Shown here piece after piece: positions 35,743 through 45,084 of a stretch of 64,000 bases of DNA. Position 1 is the first letter of the stretch, and each line of letters opens with the position of its first letter. The translations under genes and the position numbers were made by a program. The DNA is taken from contig NZ_CP082276.1 of assembly GCF_023746615.1 (NCBI RefSeq), positions 744,001-808,000 of the forward strand, given 5' to 3'. The notes beneath the pieces were generated by a model. That model was not told the origin of the DNA. It did not search any database and saw only the letters and a list, made by a program, of their open reading frames with translations. Source of the DNA: Grimontia kaedaensis. GTDB taxonomy: Bacteria > Pseudomonadota > Gammaproteobacteria > Enterobacterales > Vibrionaceae.

Positions 35743-36360
35743 CTATGTCCTTCTAAATACTGGTCTCGCAACGATTCTTTTTAGGGTTTTCCAACGAATC
35801 GCTAGCAGCGTGAGCGCCAAAAGTATGTAAATCGTCGGTTCAATAAGTTCTGATTTTGAGGACCAGTAGAAATGAACTGGTGCAAGAATAAGTGCTAGAT
35901 AAACTAGGTTATGTAACTTCTGCCATTTCGCGCCCATACGGCGTTGGATTTTTGCAGTTGATGTAATTGTCAGTGCAAACAGAATTAGCCAGCCAATTGC
36001 ACCAAATGTCAGATATGGTCGCGACAGGATTTCTGTCCCAAGTAGTGAGAAATTGAAGGTCAGATCCAGCGCAAAATAGGTCAGCATATGTAATGTTGCC
36101 CAAAAGAACGCATAAAGGCCGACGACGCGACGACAACGAACCAGCAAACCGTTTTTAGTAAAGCGGGCGATCGGGCTGACCAACATAGTCACCACCAAGG
36201 TATTCAGCGCAGCGATGCCTGTGTAATGAGTGATGCCATCGACCGGATCTGCACCAAACCGACCCGATAAAGCCAAGTTCACCAAGTTGACCGCAAACCC
36301 AAGACTAACAAGGTGAACAATCGTTTTGATCAGCGTGATGTGCGTGGGCGTTAAACGCAT
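35743..36360 (-). CDS. msrQ: Methionine sulfoxide reductase heme subunit MsrQ
   Basis: 205-residue inner-membrane b-type cytochrome (ferric-reductase-like domain, six helices) that passes quinol-derived electrons to periplasmic MsrP. Conserved His residues lie in FFWATLHMLTYFALD and WQKLHNLVYLALILAPVHFYW. Its ATG overlaps the msrP stop by one base (TAATG arrangement), so the two are translationally coupled. Confidence 0.94.
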   Translation of the reverse strand: MRLTPTHITLIKTIVHLVSLGFAVNLVNLALSGRFGADPVDGITHYTGIAALNTLVVTMLVSPIARFTKNGLLVRCRRVVGLYAFFWATLHMLTYFALDLTFNFSLLGTEILSRPYLTFGAIGWLILFALTITSTAKIQRRMGAKWQKLHNLVYLALILAPVHFYWSSKSELIEPTIYILLALTLLAIRWKTLKRIVARPVFRRT

Positions 36361-37382
36361 TAATAATTCGCCTTCAGGTTCATGTCCGTATATAGGTGAG
36401 CGACTTCTTCCTGATAGCCATTAAACATCGCGGTGGGCTGACGACGCGAGCTGAAAATGGAACCCTCACCTATAAATCGCTCTGAAGCTTGGCTCCAACG
36501 AGGGTGGTCAACCTGAGGATTGACGTTGGCATAGAATCCGTATTCGTGTGAAGCCAACAAATTCCAAGTTGTCGCTGGTTGCGCTTCCAGAAGGTGAATC
36601 TTCACAATGGATTTGATGCTCTTGAAACCATATTTCCACGGTACAACCAAGCGCACTGGTGCGCCATTCTGCGGTGCAAGTGTTTGACCAAATAGTCCGA
36701 CGCTAAGCAAGGTCAGTGGATTCATGGCTTCATCCAGTCTCAAGCCTTCTACGTAAGGGTAATCAATACCACCACCTACAAACTGAGAACGTTGTCCTGG
36801 CATTTGCTTCGGGTCATGAAGGGTTTCGAATGCCACATATTTTGCGCTTCCCATTGGATCCGCTTCTTTCAATAGTGCAGCGAGAGAGAAGCCTACCCAA
36901 GGAATATTCATGGACCAGGCTTCAACACAGCGCATGCGGTAGAAGCGGTCTTCGAGCGGGAATTTTTTAAGCAAGTCGTCATAGCTCAGCTTCATGGGGT
37001 TGTTCACTAAGCCATCGACTTCTAGTGTCCATGGATTAACCACGAAATTTTGGCTGTTTTCTACGGGGTCACCTTTTCCTGTGCCGAATTCATAGAAGTT
37101 GTTATAGGTCAGCACTTTTGACTCAGGCGTTGTTTCGAGCCCTTTGCCATAAGGTGTTTTCTCTGAAACCAGCGGAGATCTAACAAACGTTGTGCCATCA
37201 GGCGCTTTGTCATCATCACTACCGAAAATACCAAAAATATTGGCCTGAGATTGGGCGGCGAAGGGGAGGCTCGCTGTCACGATTCCGAGTTTTTTCAGAA
37301 TTTCACGACGGGACTTGTAAACACTTTCCGGGGTGAGTTCGTTTTCTTTTATTTCTGATTTCTTTGTCACTCGGATCAGCAT
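36360..37382 (-). CDS. msrP: Methionine sulfoxide reductase catalytic subunit MsrP
   Basis: 340-residue periplasmic molybdoenzyme that repairs oxidised methionine. The twin-arginine signal is SRREILKKLGIVTASLPFA. The Mo ligand Cys lies in YRMRCVEAWSM, and the family motif VVPWKYGFKSIKSI is present. The product is exported folded by Tat and works with membrane-bound MsrQ, encoded next. Confidence 0.95.
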   Translation of the reverse strand: MLIRVTKKSEIKENELTPESVYKSRREILKKLGIVTASLPFAAQSQANIFGIFGSDDDKAPDGTTFVRSPLVSEKTPYGKGLETTPESKVLTYNNFYEFGTGKGDPVENSQNFVVNPWTLEVDGLVNNPMKLSYDDLLKKFPLEDRFYRMRCVEAWSMNIPWVGFSLAALLKEADPMGSAKYVAFETLHDPKQMPGQRSQFVGGGIDYPYVEGLRLDEAMNPLTLLSVGLFGQTLAPQNGAPVRLVVPWKYGFKSIKSIVKIHLLEAQPATTWNLLASHEYGFYANVNPQVDHPRWSQASERFIGEGSIFSSRRQPTAMFNGYQEEVAHLYTDMNLKANY

Positions 37383-37465
37383 CGGGTTACTCCGTTTTTC
37401 AATTTGTGCAAAAGCATGTCACTTACTTATCAGACCTATATAACGTTAAAAATCTTTCAGGAGAT

Positions 37466-37746
37466 TAGGGCCTGTTGACCTTTTTTGTTAAATATTGTTC
37501 TAGCGAAAAGCGTTTTAGGCGCGGCGAGGTTTGTGACGCCCAGTGTTTCTAAGCAAACAGGGCTCAACAAAGAATAAAACGCTTTTAGCACGGGAAGAGA
37601 AGTCGAACCCATCGGACAGCTTTTGTGACTCCTTTCTTCTGCGTTATCGGTTGTTTCAAGCAGGAGAGCTATACATCAAAACCTCTACTTGAACAAAGCA
37701 CCCACAAACAGCTGCAAAATTCATAACAAAAGGTCATCAGACCCTA
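37466..37746. repeat. MITE-like element with 19-bp inverted ends
   Basis: 281 bp bounded by TAGGGCCTGTTGACCTTTT at 37466-37484 and its near complement (17 of 19) at 37728-37746. TA at each border suggests TA target duplication. No open frame codes for a transposase. It occupies most of the 500-bp gap between msrP and the next gene. A 14-base match to its right end recurs alone at 57741-57754. Confidence 0.72.
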
Positions 37747-37885
37747 CGTTTTTATGAAAAAACGTTCATTACAGTATGGTAGTTGTCATCGATGATGGGT
37801 AGAGTGAGCCCCCAACGGTCAGGTATTAATTAAGTGGTTAATTAGCCGCCAGTTTCCAAAAAGCACTTCGGGAATGGAATTTCTA

Positions 37886-38296
37886 ATGAAACGTTATATT
37901 TTGATGTTCGCACTTGCTGCAACTGCACTGCCAGCTTCTGCACAAGGCCTTTCTGCGGGCGTATTTTTTGGTACCCCTATGTCGGGAGTCTCTATTGGTC
38001 AAAACAATCTGCGTGTTTCTCTCGGTATTGAAGAAACAGGCGTCGCGGTGGATGGATTGTGGAACCTCGGAGATTGGTTAGCCCGTCCTGAGTTTTCTCC
38101 AATGTATGCGTACACGGGTGCGCAGTGGGTAGATGACAAACACCACGAGTGGGGACCGAGAGCGGGCCTGGGTATCGCTGTCCCTATGGGACATGGAAAC
38201 ATTGAACTATACGGTGAAGCGGGTTCAACCTGGTATTGGCAGGAAGATGCAGCCTTTAAGTTTGAAGGCTCCTTTGGTCTACGTATGTTCTTCTGA
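37886..38296 (+). CDS. Small exported beta-rich protein
   Basis: 136 residues with a signal peptide (ending PASAQG). The mature part alternates glycine-rich strands (SAGVFFGTPMSGVSIG; GPRAGLGIAVPMGHGNIELYG) and ends in Phe-Phe, which fits a small outer-membrane barrel or periplasmic beta protein. Family not recognised. The start at 37886 begins the signal peptide; the ATG at 37874 would add four residues. Confidence 0.72.
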   Translation: MKRYILMFALAATALPASAQGLSAGVFFGTPMSGVSIGQNNLRVSLGIEETGVAVDGLWNLGDWLARPEFSPMYAYTGAQWVDDKHHEWGPRAGLGIAVPMGHGNIELYGEAGSTWYWQEDAAFKFEGSFGLRMFF

Positions 38297-38326
38297 GCAC
38301 ATTGTGAGCAAAGTACTATTTCGTTA

Positions 38327-38350
38327 AAAGAGCGCTGACAGGCGCTCTTT
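38327..38350 (+). terminator. Terminator after the exported beta protein
   Basis: 9-bp arms AAAGAGCGC / GCGCTCTTT with a 6-nt loop, 31 bp past the stop. Confidence 0.8.
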
Positions 38351-38487
38351 ATCTTTATGTGTCGGCCATGAGAAACAAGAGCGAATAATCACGGATATTG
38401 AAAGGCATAGCAGATAGCAAAGGTCATATCTCGTGTTATCTTTTAACTAGATTCTAAAAACTCATAAATGCGAGAGAAAAAAGCGAG

Positions 38488-39447
38488 ATGAAATTCGCGT
38501 GTAAACTTATCCCTGTCTTGTTTGCTGGCCTTCTTCCGACGTTATCGATGGCGAACGAGTATGCCTGGCCAGAGGCCGAAACACGCCTGATAGGGGACAA
38601 CCCTGTCCATATTGTTAAGCCTGGTGAACACCTTGAATTGATTGCCAAAGACTACAACGTGGGTTTTTTGGCCTTGCTTTCTGCAAACCCGGGCGTTGAT
38701 CCTTATCTGCCAAAACCGGGAATTTTTGTCACCATTCCACAGCAACTGATCCTTCCTGAAGTTGATTACGAAGGTATTGTTATTAATCTGGCGGAATTGC
38801 GCCTCTACTATTTTGATACGGAAAACCGAAAAGTTCATATATTCCCGATTGGTATTGGTAGTGTTGGTCGTGAAACGCCGATTATGACAACTAAAATTAG
38901 CCAGAAGCGCGAAAACCCGACTTGGACACCACCTATAAGCCTGAGAAAAGAGTATTTGGAAGAGCGCAATATCGTGCTGCCAGATGTGGTACCTGCTGGC
39001 CCCGAAAATCCGTTGGGTACTCACGCGCTGAGATTGGCATATGGTACCGGCTCTTACCTCATTCATGGTACAAATAAGGATTTCGGTATTGGGCTTCGGG
39101 TCAGTGCTGGCTGCATTCGCATGAGACCGAGCGATATTGTTTGGTTATTTGAGAAAGTCGCATTGGGTGAAAAGGTTCGAATTATCAATGAACCGGTAAA
39201 AACCAGTTATGAGCCAGATGGTGCCGTGTTTGTTGAAGCACATAGACCGCTTTCTGTTGATGAAACAGAAGTAGGTAAACGAGTTCTGACTCAACCTGAT
39301 CCGCGTATCACGCATTGGTTGAAATCGAACCAGATGAATTTTAGCCGGTATCGCGCAGCACTTGCTGTGCAATCCGGTGTGCCAATAGAGGTAGGAAACG
39401 CTTTCGCACAAAATGCTACGGCTCCCGAGGGAGCCGCAGAATTATAG
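38488..39447 (+). CDS. L,D-transpeptidase with LysM domain (YbiS/YcfS type)
   Basis: 319-residue periplasmic enzyme. Signal peptide to about residue 22; LysM-like domain at about 40-85 (HIVKPGEHLELIAKDYNVGF); YkuD catalytic domain at about 95-230 with HGTNKD (His193) and the nucleophile Cys209 in SAGCIRM. Enzymes of this layout attach Braun lipoprotein to peptidoglycan or make 3-3 cross-links. The lpp-type gene converges 20 bp away, favouring the lipoprotein-anchoring role by inference. Confidence 0.92.
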   Translation: MKFACKLIPVLFAGLLPTLSMANEYAWPEAETRLIGDNPVHIVKPGEHLELIAKDYNVGFLALLSANPGVDPYLPKPGIFVTIPQQLILPEVDYEGIVINLAELRLYYFDTENRKVHIFPIGIGSVGRETPIMTTKISQKRENPTWTPPISLRKEYLEERNIVLPDVVPAGPENPLGTHALRLAYGTGSYLIHGTNKDFGIGLRVSAGCIRMRPSDIVWLFEKVALGEKVRIINEPVKTSYEPDGAVFVEAHRPLSVDETEVGKRVLTQPDPRITHWLKSNQMNFSRYRAALAVQSGVPIEVGNAFAQNATAPEGAAEL

Positions 39448-39466
39448 GAGGAAAATGGTGCAGTTC

Positions 39467-39712
39467 TTACTTGCTGTAAGACTGCGCCATGTTGTCAATG
39501 CGCTCATTTGCACGAGCCGCTTCATCATAAGAAAGCGCTGATGCCGCTGCTACGTCTGCTACGTCGCCTTGTAGAGCTGAAACTTGGTTAGACAGAGAGT
39601 CCACTTTAGACGACAGGTCAGCTACGCTTTGCTCAAGACCTTTATTGCTTGAACAACCAGCCAGTAATGCACTGGAAGCGATTGCTGCTACTGCTAGGAG
39701 ACGAATTTTCAT
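39467..39712 (-). CDS. lpp: Murein (Braun) lipoprotein
   Basis: 81 residues. Lipoprotein signal with lipobox LLAGC (Cys20), then a heptad coiled coil (DLSSKVDSLSNQVSALQGDV) and a C-terminal Lys after YS, the residue linked to meso-DAP in Lpp. It ties the outer membrane to peptidoglycan. The start at 39712 begins the signal peptide; a longer frame to 39874 is not plausible. The enzyme that likely links it is encoded next door. Confidence 0.92.
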   Translation of the reverse strand: MKIRLLAVAAIASSALLAGCSSNKGLEQSVADLSSKVDSLSNQVSALQGDVADVAAASALSYDEAARANERIDNMAQSYSK

Positions 39713-39919
39713 AGTAAAAACCTCTTCGTTTTTGTTGGGTTGCCTTACTGCTTTATATTTACCTGTTATACAAACAACTGGCTGCAGTATAACAATAGAC
39801 TGCGTTTTAGTATTCTGCCGCTTGGTCGCAGGCTTATCCGCCTCAATGTTGATACAGCTTAAAAAACTAAGCATCTCATCAGCATAATAGATTAGAACTT
39901 TGGCAAATTAATGACCATT

Positions 39920-40372
39920 TCAGTGCTTATGTTTCATATGTGCGCCAGACATGACCTTTTTGACGGGTATCTCTTTGGTTATTTCTGAACCATCTGAGAA
40001 GGTTAGGGTAAGGGTAAGCGATTCACCCTCTTTGAGCGGTTTCTGCAAATCAAACAGCATAACGTGTAAACCACCAGGCTTTAATTCGGTCATTCCTTGA
40101 GCTGGCACATCGATGGTTTCCACCTGTCTCATTTTCATCATGCCGTCATGCATTGCGTGTGTGTGCAGTTCAACTGTTCCTGCTACCGGGGTTGCTGCCT
40201 CTACGAGAGAAACCAATTCGTCTCCACTATTTTTCAGGGTCATAAAAGCAGCGCTGTTAGGGGCATGGGGTGGCGTTGCACGTGCATAGGGCTCTGATAC
40301 ATCAATTGCTGCAAAAGAAGAGAAAGAAACAGCGCTAAATGCAGCGGCAATTAATGAGGTGCGAAAGTTCAT
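39920..40372 (-). CDS. Periplasmic copper chaperone PCu(A)C
   Basis: 150 residues with a signal peptide (ending SFAA). The copper-binding pattern of the PCuAC family is present: ELHTHAMHDGMMKM and later GGLHVMLFDL, plus a His/Met-rich tail GAHMKHKH. It delivers Cu(I) to the CuA site of cytochrome oxidase or to SCO1. Last gene of a three-gene minus-strand set with the SCO1-like protein. Confidence 0.93.
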   Translation of the reverse strand: MNFRTSLIAAAFSAVSFSSFAAIDVSEPYARATPPHAPNSAAFMTLKNSGDELVSLVEAATPVAGTVELHTHAMHDGMMKMRQVETIDVPAQGMTELKPGGLHVMLFDLQKPLKEGESLTLTLTFSDGSEITKEIPVKKVMSGAHMKHKH

Positions 40373-40434
40373 CGAAAACTCCTGTTAATTTGAAAGCAAT
40401 CGGTCTCCACCGAGTACTTTATTGCTTTTAGTAT

Positions 40435-41019
40435 TTATTGGGTTTGTGTGGTGAGACGAAGAATTGCGTCTGACACCATGTTTGGATTTAACGTATGCGG
40501 GACTTTCTCAAGAAGCTCGCCATTTGGATTGAGGAAATAGAAGTAAGAACTGTGGTCCACGGCATATTTCATCGCTGAATCTTCCATTTGAGTGATTTGG
40601 TAAAGCACACCATATTTTTGTGCTAGTGCGTCTGTTTTCGCTTTGGAGGTGCTGGCTCCTTCAATACTTGGGTGGAAGTATCCTGCATATTGTTGTGCCG
40701 CTTCTCCATCGTCGCGTTCTGGATCCAGCGTAATGAAGACAGGCCTTATGTCCTTAAGCTTTTCTTCCGGCAAAGATTTCAATGCTGCTGACATAATTGC
40801 GAGAGAGGTGGGGCAAACATCGGGACAATGTGTATAACCAAAATAAACTACCCGGACTCGGCCATCTTTATCATCAAACAAATTGATGGTTTCTGTTCCG
40901 CTTTGAAGTAGACCTATTTCTGATGGGGCAGCAGCAGGTTTGTCGTTTTGGTCAACGAGGTACCGTGCACCAAAACCTGCTATCAGTGCAGCGACAACAA
41001 CCAGAGCTTTTACTTTCAT
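40435..41019 (-). CDS. SCO1/SenC-family copper chaperone
   Basis: 194-residue thioredoxin-fold protein anchored by an N-terminal helix. The copper ligands are Cys65 and Cys69 in THCPDVCPTS and His156 in VDHSSYFYF. It helps assemble the CuA centre of cytochrome c oxidase. Its ATG overlaps the stop of the upstream gene by 4 nt, and PCuAC follows 62 bp later. Confidence 0.94.
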   Translation of the reverse strand: MKVKALVVVAALIAGFGARYLVDQNDKPAAAPSEIGLLQSGTETINLFDDKDGRVRVVYFGYTHCPDVCPTSLAIMSAALKSLPEEKLKDIRPVFITLDPERDDGEAAQQYAGYFHPSIEGASTSKAKTDALAQKYGVLYQITQMEDSAMKYAVDHSSYFYFLNPNGELLEKVPHTLNPNMVSDAILRLTTQTQ

Positions 41020-41471
41020 CGAGCCATCCTTACGTCAATGGGTAAAGTGAGAGCGTTATCTGGGCTTTTGATTACGCCTCGCCACGTCATTTCATCTTCC
41101 ATGCAGATAGGGAGCATCAAGTCTCCTGTGTACACGTTATTGCCTACTGAAGAGAGTTTGAGTTTGTAAATTCCCATGTTCATCTCAACGCCTTGAAGCT
41201 CTAACATGAGGTGGTCGATATTTGCATTGGAGACTTCTACACGGATTTCGGTCGGAATAAGAGGAGCGGCCGTGGCTGATGCCATAGAGACGGTTGCACT
41301 GTCAAACGAACAAGGTGTAGTGCCGATAGTGCAATTTGATGCGAGTGAAGGCATGGCGGGGGTTGCTTCATCAAATAGGGTTTTATCTGCAAAGAAGTAG
41401 CCAAAGGCAACAACAAGCGCTAGACCCATGAATTCGACACCGCGTCGGCGTCCTGTGCCAGTTAAATTCAT
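41016..41471 (-). CDS. Membrane-anchored periplasmic protein in the SCO1 operon
   Basis: 151 residues: one N-terminal helix (about 14-28), then a periplasmic domain with Cys pairs (NCTIGTTPCSF; MLPICMED). Not recognised as a named family. The 4-nt overlap with the SCO1 gene shows translational coupling, so a role in copper delivery or oxidase assembly is likely, by context only. Confidence 0.75.
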   Translation of the reverse strand: MNLTGTGRRRGVEFMGLALVVAFGYFFADKTLFDEATPAMPSLASNCTIGTTPCSFDSATVSMASATAAPLIPTEIRVEVSNANIDHLMLELQGVEMNMGIYKLKLSSVGNNVYTGDLMLPICMEDEMTWRGVIKSPDNALTLPIDVRMAR

Positions 41472-41632
41472 AAAAGAACTACAAACAAAACAAAGAGTGG
41501 GCAGCTTATCATCTCATATATGTTGAGGTTGTGAGAAACCTCTTGAAATGAAAGCAATCGTGCTCATATTGATATGACAAATAACGAAATAAGGCCTCAT
41601 GAAAAGGCCTAATTGATCAAGGCGGAGATAAA

Positions 41633-42556
41633 TTAGTCAGCGAGTTTTTCTGACACTTTTTCCAGGCCAATCACCAGTACAAAACCAACAATCATCATGA
41701 CAATTGCAGTGCCCAGAAGAGCAGGTTGTCCTGTTGCAACTTCAAAAGCGCTCGGCGACAAGACTTTCTCGATCAATGGCACTTGCTCACCTGAAGAGTT
41801 TACGCGGAAACTGATGGCTTCTTTCCAGGGCCATACTTTACCCAAAGCGCCAATCAGTAGACCAGTCAGGAAAGCTATGGTGACACTGCGGTACTTGTTC
41901 AGTAGCCAGGAAAGCACGTGAGAGAATGACAGGATTCCGGCAAGACAGCCTACAGCGAACAACGCGAGAATAGGAATATTCAGGCTTTTTACAGCGTCCA
42001 ATACCGGGGCATACATGCCAAGTAAAAGTAGAATAAAGCTGCCTGAGATGCCTGGGAGAATCATGGCACAGATAGCGATTGAGCCAGCAATAAACACTGT
42101 CAGCATATTGAATTCCATGCTGATAGGGTTGGTTACTGTGATGCCATAGGCAAAGATGGCGCCGGCAACTGCCAGAATAAGTTCAACCACAGACCATTTT
42201 TCTACCTGCTTAATCATGTGAATAGCAGAAGCGATGATCAAGCCAAAGAAAAACGACCAAATAACAATAGGATGGTTTTCGAGGGTGTAAGAAACCGCTT
42301 TAGCCAAGGTAAGAATCGCGGTCAGAATACCAGTAAGTAAAGAGGCGAGGAAAGTACCATTAATATGCTGCCAAACTGCTGCAAAGCCTTCACGGCGCCA
42401 CAGCGAAAAAATTGATGGGTTTACCCGACGAATGCTCTCGAGAAGTGTGTCATAAATGCCGGTGATGAATGCGATGGTACCACCAGAGACACCCGGAACG
42501 ACGTCTGCCGCACCCATCGCCATTCCTTTGAAAAAGGTGAGAATATTTTGCTTCAT
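41633..42556 (-). CDS. popT: DUF368 undecaprenyl-phosphate translocase
   Basis: 307-residue polytopic membrane protein. The DUF368 hallmark is at the N-terminus (GAADVVPGVSGGTIAFITGI), with a second copy-like segment ICAMILPGISGSFILLLLG. DUF368 proteins such as Vibrio cholerae VCA0040 recycle undecaprenyl phosphate across the inner membrane. A weak AGGCCT hairpin follows at 41592-41610. Confidence 0.88.
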   Translation of the reverse strand: MKQNILTFFKGMAMGAADVVPGVSGGTIAFITGIYDTLLESIRRVNPSIFSLWRREGFAAVWQHINGTFLASLLTGILTAILTLAKAVSYTLENHPIVIWSFFFGLIIASAIHMIKQVEKWSVVELILAVAGAIFAYGITVTNPISMEFNMLTVFIAGSIAICAMILPGISGSFILLLLGMYAPVLDAVKSLNIPILALFAVGCLAGILSFSHVLSWLLNKYRSVTIAFLTGLLIGALGKVWPWKEAISFRVNSSGEQVPLIEKVLSPSAFEVATGQPALLGTAIVMMIVGFVLVIGLEKVSEKLAD

Positions 42557-42596
42557 TGCGTGAATAACTAGCCATGTTTATAAGAGACTGGCCATT

Positions 42597-42853
42597 ATAC
42601 CCAAATAACCTGAAGATGCTCGCATTCAGAGGTCATCAATGCGTTCAATTCGAGGCAAATTTCGTGAGGAATAGTCGTCCTATTTCCTTGGAATTTAACG
42701 AACAAGTGGGCGTATTGAGGCCTCCCTTCGGGCGAGTTGGCTGGCGTCGTGCCCTTTGTTGTCCCTTTTAGGTGACTACACCTACAAAGGGACGCCGCGA
42801 TCACAGCACCAGTCAAGCTCGCTGAATCCGGCATCTTTAGGTTGTTTAGGTAT
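42597..42853. repeat. MITE-like dispersed repeat, copy 2
   Basis: 257 bp. Left end ATACCCAAATAACCTGAAGAT at 42597-42617 and its near complement at 42833-42853. It is homologous along its length to 914-1177 but inverted. Both copies carry the CTCCCTTCGGGCGAGTTG and GGTGACTACACCTACAAAGG type segments (in one orientation or the other). It is non-coding and fills the popT/DUF4336 gap. Confidence 0.8.
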
Positions 42854-42875
42854 ATTACTGCTCAATTAGAAAGGG

Positions 42876-43568
42876 CTATGAATTCCTATCTCCGTGAAAA
42901 GCCCACAAGTAAGCGGCAGCAAGCTTCTCCTTTCCGTTAAAAACGATGGGATCGCCGTGAATCGGAAGAATATGATCGAAAGGCCATGTCAGGATCTCTT
43001 GCAAAGACTGACGCAGCAACTTCGATTCCTTTATCTGTACTTGGTAGGTAAGCGGAACACAGGCTTCTTTGTGGCATCCTAGTAGGCAACCGATAAACTG
43101 CCTTAACACGCTACCTTCCCGAAGTAACAAAAGGCTTTCACCTAATACCAATGTGCGACTTTTGGGATCGCAGAAGATCACTTCTTCGCAGGCGTCATTA
43201 CCGCGCAATACCGTTTGATATAGCTGGTTGCGCCAAAGTGTTGAAGTGGTGGAATTAAGCACGCCATCAAACCCTAAATCAGTGCGCTTGTTGTATAAAC
43301 CTGGTGCAGCAAAAAAACGAGCTTCGGGATAAGTGAGCCACCAATCTGACAAGTGTTGGTGCAGATGAAGGTTGGCTGTCGTTATACAGCTAATTTTGCC
43401 AATACGTTTTAGCTGCTCCTGCAAATGAGGTGTAAGGCTTGTCGGATTGTGAACAAGAAGCGAGTTATCATTGAGGCGGAAAACCGTCATTCTTTGTCCT
43501 ACATTGACGCCAAAGCGGCAATAAGACTCTGTATGGTGCCATGTTGTATTGGCGTGCCATTCGATCAT
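42876..43568 (-). CDS. DUF4336 protein (metallo-beta-lactamase-like)
   Basis: 230 residues matching DUF4336, a group distantly related to the metallo-beta-lactamase fold. Visible parts are FRLNDNSLLVHNPTSL, NLHLHQHLSDWWLTYPEARF and a late DHILPIHGDP. The normal HxHxDH zinc motif is incomplete (HLHQHLSD), so catalytic activity is uncertain. Function unknown. Confidence 0.78.
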   Translation of the reverse strand: MIEWHANTTWHHTESYCRFGVNVGQRMTVFRLNDNSLLVHNPTSLTPHLQEQLKRIGKISCITTANLHLHQHLSDWWLTYPEARFFAAPGLYNKRTDLGFDGVLNSTTSTLWRNQLYQTVLRGNDACEEVIFCDPKSRTLVLGESLLLLREGSVLRQFIGCLLGCHKEACVPLTYQVQIKESKLLRQSLQEILTWPFDHILPIHGDPIVFNGKEKLAAAYLWAFHGDRNS

Positions 43569-43768
43569 TAAAAGTCATCCATGAATGTCGATTAGTCAGA
43601 TCAATATCAGAACGCATGACATTCGAAAAGCATTTCTTTTTTAGTTCTAATCCTCTTTGTCATCCACGTTTAAACTCTTGTTCGAAAAAATTGAATGACT
43701 TGTTAGGTTTAAGGTGGTGTTAACTCGTGACTGGCTTGCCTAAACTGGCTGCAACTAAGGAGTTAAGT

Positions 43769-44608
43769 ATGACTATTCGAACTGTACATCGTGTTATTCG
43801 CTCTCACGCTTCGCAAGATGGCGACGGTGTGAAAATCAGTCGTGCACATGGATTCAATGACCCTAAATTCAGTCCATTTTTGATGATTGATGAGCTGAAA
43901 AGTGAAAATCCGGATGATTACATTGGTGGCTTTCCGCCGCACCCGCACCGAGGTATTGAGACGCTGACGTACATGTTGAAGGGACACTTTCAACATCGCG
44001 ATCATATGGGTAATGTGGGTGAACTTAAATCTGGCGGGGCACAATGGATGTCTGCTGGGAAGGGGGTCATTCACAGTGAAATGCCTATCATGAGTGATGG
44101 CGAACTTCACGGGTTTCAAATCTGGATAAACATGCCGGCAGCCAAGAAAATGCGCCCTGCACAGTACCACGATTTTCAGTCACCTGAAATTAATGAGTAT
44201 GGTGAAACTGAAAACTTACTGCGGGTGATAGGTGGTCATGCAATTAGTAACGGCGTACCTGTTGAAGGCCCATTACAACAAACCAGTATTGAGGTTTTTG
44301 TTGCCGATTGGCGTGCAGAGGCCGGGCAGTCAAGTGAGATCAAACTTCCAAGCAACTATCAGGCAAACCTTTACGTTTATAAAGGAGAAGTAGAGATTGC
44401 CGGGGAGTCGGTCAAGCAAAGCCATTTTGTTCAACTTTCAGGTGGTGAAAGTCTATCTATGAGGGCAAATGAAGAAACAGGCTTATTGATTCTTTCAGGT
44501 TTGCCGATAGATGAGCCAGTCGTACACTATGGTCCGTTTGTCATGAATTCAATGGATGAGATTAATCAGGCTATAACCGACTACCAAAATGGTGTGTTGA
44601 CTGATTGA
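43769..44608 (+). CDS. Pirin-family protein (second paralogue)
   Basis: 279 residues. Metal-binding His residues in FPPHPHRGIETLTYML, then GVIHSEMP completing the N-terminal cupin, and the family ending GPFVMNSMDEINQAI. This copy keeps the classical HPHRGIE motif, unlike the pirin at 11289 which has HPHAGIS. The start at 43769 has AAGGAG upstream. Stands alone with its own terminator. Confidence 0.93.
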   Translation: MTIRTVHRVIRSHASQDGDGVKISRAHGFNDPKFSPFLMIDELKSENPDDYIGGFPPHPHRGIETLTYMLKGHFQHRDHMGNVGELKSGGAQWMSAGKGVIHSEMPIMSDGELHGFQIWINMPAAKKMRPAQYHDFQSPEINEYGETENLLRVIGGHAISNGVPVEGPLQQTSIEVFVADWRAEAGQSSEIKLPSNYQANLYVYKGEVEIAGESVKQSHFVQLSGGESLSMRANEETGLLILSGLPIDEPVVHYGPFVMNSMDEINQAITDYQNGVLTD

Positions 44609-44627
44609 TTTAAGTCGACGGATAGAA

Positions 44628-44650
44628 GGGAGCTTAGCGCTCCCTTTTTT
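44628..44650 (+). terminator. Terminator after pirin
   Basis: 6-bp arms GGGAGC / GCTCCC, 5-nt loop, then six T. Confidence 0.85.
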
Positions 44651-44746
44651 ACGTGAGTATATGATGCTTCACGATTACAGGCGCCAAAGTAAACAAAATG
44701 TTGAATAGCTTTAACTCTTTTGTTTTATTTCTAGATAACAAAACAA

Positions 44747-44998
44747 ATGGAGTTCCCCCCCTTGTTAGTGGTTATTGCACATGCGATTGAAACTGTCTTG
44801 CTTGTGACAGGTGTTGTAGCGCTTATTCGCTGCGCTTTTCAATACGCATCCCGAACAGAAAACTGGCATCAGCTCAATGTTGTTCTGTTCCACGTGCAGA
44901 GTCTTTCCAGGGAAGAAATGAAGTGGTGGTATATCGCAATGTTCAGCTTGATACTGGGCGGTATTATCAGAGTTCTCACTATGGTTCTTTTTACTTAA
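44747..44998 (+). CDS. Small two-helix membrane protein
   Basis: 83 residues with two hydrophobic segments (about 5-26 and 60-81) around a hydrophilic middle that contains WHQLNVVLFHVQSLSREEM. Not recognised. The ribosome site is weak. The topology and clean frame support it, but only moderately. Confidence 0.55.
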   Translation: MEFPPLLVVIAHAIETVLLVTGVVALIRCAFQYASRTENWHQLNVVLFHVQSLSREEMKWWYIAMFSLILGGIIRVLTMVLFT

Positions 44999-45084
44999 CA
45001 AACCTTGCAATAAAAATGTGATGTGTGTGAACTAGGATTAAACTCTGGTACACTCCGATTTTGTGTATCGCATAAAAGGAAATC

